From assembly GCA_964484045.1 (NCBI GenBank), contig CAZAEP010000125.1, positions 1-7,675 on the forward strand: 7,675 nt of DNA, given 5' to 3'. Below the pieces are notes generated by a model. That model was not told the DNA's origin and made no database searches. It saw nothing but the letters and a program-made list of their open reading frames with translations. This document shows positions 5,740 through 7,675 of this stretch, in pieces. Every line of letters begins with the position of its first letter. Position 1 is the first letter of the stretch. Both the position numbers and the translations under genes were made by a program. The stretch comes from J134 sp964484045 (lineage in GTDB: Bacteria; Pseudomonadota; Alphaproteobacteria; Sphingomonadales; Rhodothalassiaceae).

Positions 5740-6954
5740 TCAGGCCGCCCGCCTGAGCTCCAGCCGGCCCCAGACAGCGACGAGCGCCTCCACGAGCTCG
5801 TCCATCATGGCGTCGTCATGGAGCGGGCTCGGCGTCAGGCGCAACCGCTCGGTGCCCCGCGGCACGGTCGGATAGTTGATCGGCTGCACATAGATGGCGA
5901 AATCCTCGAGCAGCATGTCGGTGACCCGCTTGGTCAGCACCGGATCGCCGACCAGCACGGGGACGATATGGCTGACCGACGGCATCACCGGCAGCCCGGC
6001 CGCGGTCAGGCGTGCTTTCAGCGTCGCCGCACGCTCCTGATGCGCCCGCCGTTCGACGTCGCTCGATTTGAGGTGCCGTACGCTGGCCAGCGCCCCGGCG
6101 GCCAGAACCGGCGCCAGCGCGGTGGTGAAGATGAAGCCCGAGGCATAGGAGCGCACGACATCAACGAGCGCACGCGACGCGGCGATATAGCCGCCCATGA
6201 CGCCGAAGGCCTTGCCGAGCGTGCCCTCGATGATGTCGAGTCGGTCCATCAGGCCTTCGCGGTCGGCGATGCCGCCGCCGCGCGGGCCGTAGAGCCCGAC
6301 CGCGTGCACCTCGTCGAGATAGGTCATGGCGCCGTATCTCTCGGCGAGGTCGCAGATGGCGGCGATCGGCGCGACGTCGCCATCCATCGAATAGACCGAC
6401 TCGAACGCGATCAGCTTGGGGCGCTTGCGCTCGGTGGCGGCAAGCAGGTCCTCGAGATGGGCGACGTCATTGTGACGGAAGATCCGCTTTTCCGCCCCCG
6501 AGTGGCGAATGCCCTGGATCATCGAGGCATGATTGAGCTGATCGGAAAAGACGATGCAGCCGGGAAGGAGCCGGGCCAGCGTCGAGAGCGTCGCCTCGTT
6601 CGAAATGTAGCCCGAGGTGAAGAGCAGCGCCGCCTCCTTGCCGTGCAGATCGGCAAGCTCTTCCTCGAGAAGGACATGATAGTGATTGGTGCCGGCGATA
6701 TTGCGGGTTCCGCCCGCACCGGCACCGCAGCGCTCGAGCGCCTCGTGCATCGCAGCGAGCACCTTGGGATGCTGGCCCATGCCGAGATAGTCGTTCGAGC
6801 ACCACACCGTGACGCGCCGCGGCCGACCATCGCGTCCCACCCGATCGGCGGTCGGAAACTCGCCGCGGCGACGCAGAAGATCGGCGAACACCCGATAGCG
6901 TCCCTCGGCCTTCACCGCATCGATGGCATCGGATAAAATGCGTTGGTAATCCAT
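5740..6954 (-). CDS. hemA: 5-aminolevulinate synthase
   Basis: A PLP enzyme that condenses glycine with succinyl-CoA to 5-aminolevulinate, the first and controlling step of the C4 (Shemin) tetrapyrrole pathway. From the ATG at 6954 it has 404 residues and starts MDYQ, like the Rhodobacter enzyme. Motifs: TVWCSNDYLGMGQHP (49-63), GAGAGGTRNIAGT (77-89), LNHASMIQGIR (140-150), AFESVYSMDGD (183-193), YLDEVHAVGLYGPRGGG (212-228), and GTLGKAFGV (244-252) with the PLP lysine at K248, the same number as in R. capsulatus. The C-terminus has IYVQPINYPTVPRGTERLR (354-372). The reading frame is open 11 codons further up, but those residues are not part of the family. The intact tyrosine- and glycine-rich N-terminal motifs favour ALAS over related alpha-oxoamine synthases. 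An FNR-type promoter lies upstream. Confidence 0.98.
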   Translation of the reverse strand: MDYQRILSDAIDAVKAEGRYRVFADLLRRRGEFPTADRVGRDGRPRRVTVWCSNDYLGMGQHPKVLAAMHEALERCGAGAGGTRNIAGTNHYHVLLEEELADLHGKEAALLFTSGYISNEATLSTLARLLPGCIVFSDQLNHASMIQGIRHSGAEKRIFRHNDVAHLEDLLAATERKRPKLIAFESVYSMDGDVAPIAAICDLAERYGAMTYLDEVHAVGLYGPRGGGIADREGLMDRLDIIEGTLGKAFGVMGGYIAASRALVDVVRSYASGFIFTTALAPVLAAGALASVRHLKSSDVERRAHQERAATLKARLTAAGLPVMPSVSHIVPVLVGDPVLTKRVTDMLLEDFAIYVQPINYPTVPRGTERLRLTPSPLHDDAMMDELVEALVAVWGRLELRRAA

Positions 6955-7055
6955 CACCGCGTCCCACTTCTTGCCGCACACCAGCATAACGCTTCGGTGC
7001 CGCTGTTGCGACCGCTTCTTTTGCCTTCATCGGCCGACCGGCTCATTTCATAAGC

Positions 7056-7061
7056 ATTTTA
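7056..7061 (-). promoter_or_regulatory. predicted -10 element of hemA
   Basis: TAAAAT on the minus strand predicts a transcription start near 7049 and a leader of about 95 nt to the hemA ATG. The -35 position, 17 bp upstream, reads GGCGCC, which does not resemble TTGACA, so an activator would be needed. The nearby FNR box fits that need. Confidence 0.55.
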
Positions 7062-7084
7062 GGACGCAAGGCAACAAAGGCGCC

Positions 7085-7098
7085 TTGATTCGGATCAA
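7085..7098. promoter_or_regulatory. FNR/FixK (FnrL) binding site upstream of hemA
   Basis: TTGATTCGGATCAA is a perfect match to the TTGAT-N4-ATCAA consensus of FNR/FixK activators. Its centre is about 42 bp upstream of the start predicted from the hemA -10 element, the classical class II activator position. FnrL control of hemA is described in Rhodobacter, and FixK-type proteins control haem genes in rhizobia. The match is seen directly. Which regulator binds, and whether it activates under low oxygen, are inferred. Confidence 0.85.
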
Positions 7099-7133
7099 AT
7101 GTCGCAGCAAGGGGGCGCCCGGAACGACCATGG

Positions 7134-7157
7134 ATTCACCGGTCATGGCCGGCGAAT
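7134..7157. repeat. REP-like imperfect palindrome, copy 1
   Basis: ATTCACCGG (7134-7142) and CCGGCGAAT (7149-7157) pair over a 6-nt loop with one mismatch. The surrounding pattern TGGATTC-CCGG...CCGG-GAATGAC resembles the short palindromic repeats scattered between genes in many Hyphomicrobiales genomes. It has no T-tract. Classification as a dispersed repeat needs the rest of the genome. Confidence 0.4.
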
Positions 7158-7162
7158 GACGG

Positions 7163-7278
7163 AGCGTGCGACGGAGCGCGCGGGCGTTTCCCGCCCTCTT
7201 CTCCACACCGACCGGGCCGCCCGCGCACGGTCTCGCGTCCCCGTTCGCCTTCGACAAACGCAATGACCAGCGGACTCC
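7163..7278. other. non-coding stretch between the hemA promoter and the regulator gene
   Basis: I see no gene, RNA or promoter here. Open frames exist on both strands but lack family similarity and ribosome-binding sites. GGGCG-TTTCC-CGCCC is a small possible hairpin near 7187-7201. TTCGACAAACGC near 7249 resembles dispersed-repeat text seen in other alphaproteobacteria, but this is only an impression. The whole interval from the hemA ATG to the regulator stop is 416 nt and includes the hemA promoter and two palindromes. Confidence 0.4.
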
Positions 7279-7318
7279 GGGGATGCGTTCCGGCGATCCG
7301 GTCATGCCGGGACGCCCC
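7279..7318. repeat. REP-like imperfect palindrome, copy 2
   Basis: CGTTCCGGC (7286-7294) pairs with GCCGGGACG (7306-7314) over an 11-nt loop with one G-T pair, and outer GGGG/CCCC can extend the stem past a 3-nt bulge. It shares the 9-mer CCGGTCATG with copy 1 about 160 bp away (7139-7147 and 7298-7306). Confidence 0.4.
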
Positions 7319-7346
7319 GCAGGAGGCCGCCTCGAAGGACGATGTC

Positions 7347-7369
7347 CGTCCCGGAAAGCCGCGGGGACG
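7347..7369 (-). terminator. possible weak terminator of the LdtR-like gene
   Basis: Read on the minus strand, CGTCCC and GGGACG form a 6-bp stem over an 11-nt loop, starting almost immediately after the TAG stop of the regulator gene. No T-run follows, so it is only a candidate. Confidence 0.25.
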
Positions 7370-7370
7370 C

Positions 7371-7675
7371 CTAGAGGAAATAGCGCAGGCGGTCGCTCCA
7401 GAAGCGCTCGAGATTGCGCAATGTCCGCCGCAGCGCGACCATATCCTCCTGCGCCAGCAAGGTATCTTCCAGCAGCTCGTCGAGCTGTTCCTGATAAAGC
7501 GTCTCGATGAGCTCGCGAATCTCCTGCCCCTTCTCGGTCAACGACACGCGCACGGCGCGGCGGTCGTGCTCGGCCTTCTGATGGTCGATATATCCCATCT
7601 CGACGAGCTTCTTGAGATTGTAGGAAACGTTCGAGCCCTGATAATAGCCGCGTGTCTTGAGCTCGCCCGCGGTGA
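7371..7675 (-). CDS. ldtR: MarR-family winged-helix regulator, LdtR-like, C-terminal part
   Basis: The N-terminus lies beyond the right edge; 100 complete codons are visible. The recognition-helix and wing portion reads TAGELKTRGYYQGSNVSYNL, then KKLVEMGYIDH (21-31) and DRRAVRVSLTEKG (38-50), the usual MarR wing with its conserved D-R-R. The C-terminal helices end LRNLERFWSDRLRYFL. The GYYxGSNVSYNLKKLVE stretch matches LdtR, known in Liberibacter and rhizobia as an effector-responsive MarR regulator of an L,D-transpeptidase gene and stress tolerance. The family is clear. The LdtR assignment rests on remembered motifs, and its target gene is not in the window. It ends at TAG, 416 nt before the hemA start on the same strand, and the hemA promoter between them argues for separate transcription. 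Confidence 0.85.
   Translation of the reverse strand, partial: TAGELKTRGYYQGSNVSYNLKKLVEMGYIDHQKAEHDRRAVRVSLTEKGQEIRELIETLYQEQLDELLEDTLLAQEDMVALRRTLRNLERFWSDRLRYFL

Noticed and set aside
5818..6936. A 372-codon plus-strand open frame opposite hemA
   Set aside because: Antisense shadow of hemA with low-complexity Arg/His/Asp-rich translation and no ribosome-binding site.
6955..7030. Upstream ORF starting at ATG 7030 in the hemA leader
   Set aside because: It runs on through hemA in another frame for 187 codons as a shadow, and there is no clear ribosome-binding site. A short regulatory uORF is not supported.
7048..7305. 85-codon minus-strand ORF between hemA and the LdtR-like gene
   Set aside because: It overlaps the hemA promoter and FNR box and both palindromes, has no recognised family, and reads like translated repeat sequence.

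Overview
This GC-rich window reads as chromosomal DNA of an alphaproteobacterium, most likely in or near the order Hyphomicrobiales (Rhizobiales). The indicators are a C4-pathway 5-aminolevulinate synthase, a Ros/MucR-family regulator, an LdtR-like MarR regulator, and the gene order rpiB-glyA-nrdR-ribD-ribE-ribB. The genus cannot be told from the sequence. No phage, insertion sequence, CRISPR array, rRNA or tRNA was seen.

Left block (1-4528, minus strand): a compact run of six genes, transcribed right to left. They are rpiB (ribose-5-phosphate isomerase B), glyA (serine hydroxymethyltransferase), nrdR (repressor of ribonucleotide reductase genes), ribD, ribE (riboflavin synthase) and the start of ribB (or ribBA), which runs off the left edge. 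Gaps are 21, 34, 6, 9 and 5 nt, so this is almost certainly one operon. RpiB handles ribulose 5-phosphate, the substrate of RibB. RibD converts the GTP-derived pyrimidine, and RibE makes riboflavin. GlyA and NrdR connect the operon to one-carbon and deoxynucleotide metabolism.

Middle (4529-5406): a roughly 0.3-kb divergent control region holds the structured rpiB leader, a cluster of TGCCGG inverted repeats and an AT-rich promoter. It is followed by a plus-strand MucR-family gene. That protein has the family's conserved C-terminal region but lacks both histidines that normally complete the zinc site. The best rho-independent terminator in the window serves this gene and lies inside the 3' end of the convergent small gene.

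Right block (5406-6954, minus strand): hemA is followed, apparently in one transcript, by a 33-codon ORF and a 76-aa conserved small protein (DUF6898-like). The two small ORFs overlap by GTGA. Upstream of hemA is a perfect FNR/FixK box, TTGAT-N4-ATCAA, placed like a class II activator site relative to a TAAAAT -10 element. This suggests oxygen control of haem synthesis.

Right edge (7100-7675): a non-coding stretch carries two imperfect palindromes that resemble REP-type intergenic repeats. It is followed by the C-terminal 100 codons of an LdtR-like MarR-family regulator.

Most of the window is housekeeping. The observations most worth a second look are the His-less MucR, the terminator embedded in a convergent gene, the coupled 33-aa ORF, and the hemA FNR promoter. 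I see no evidence of a wholly new system.
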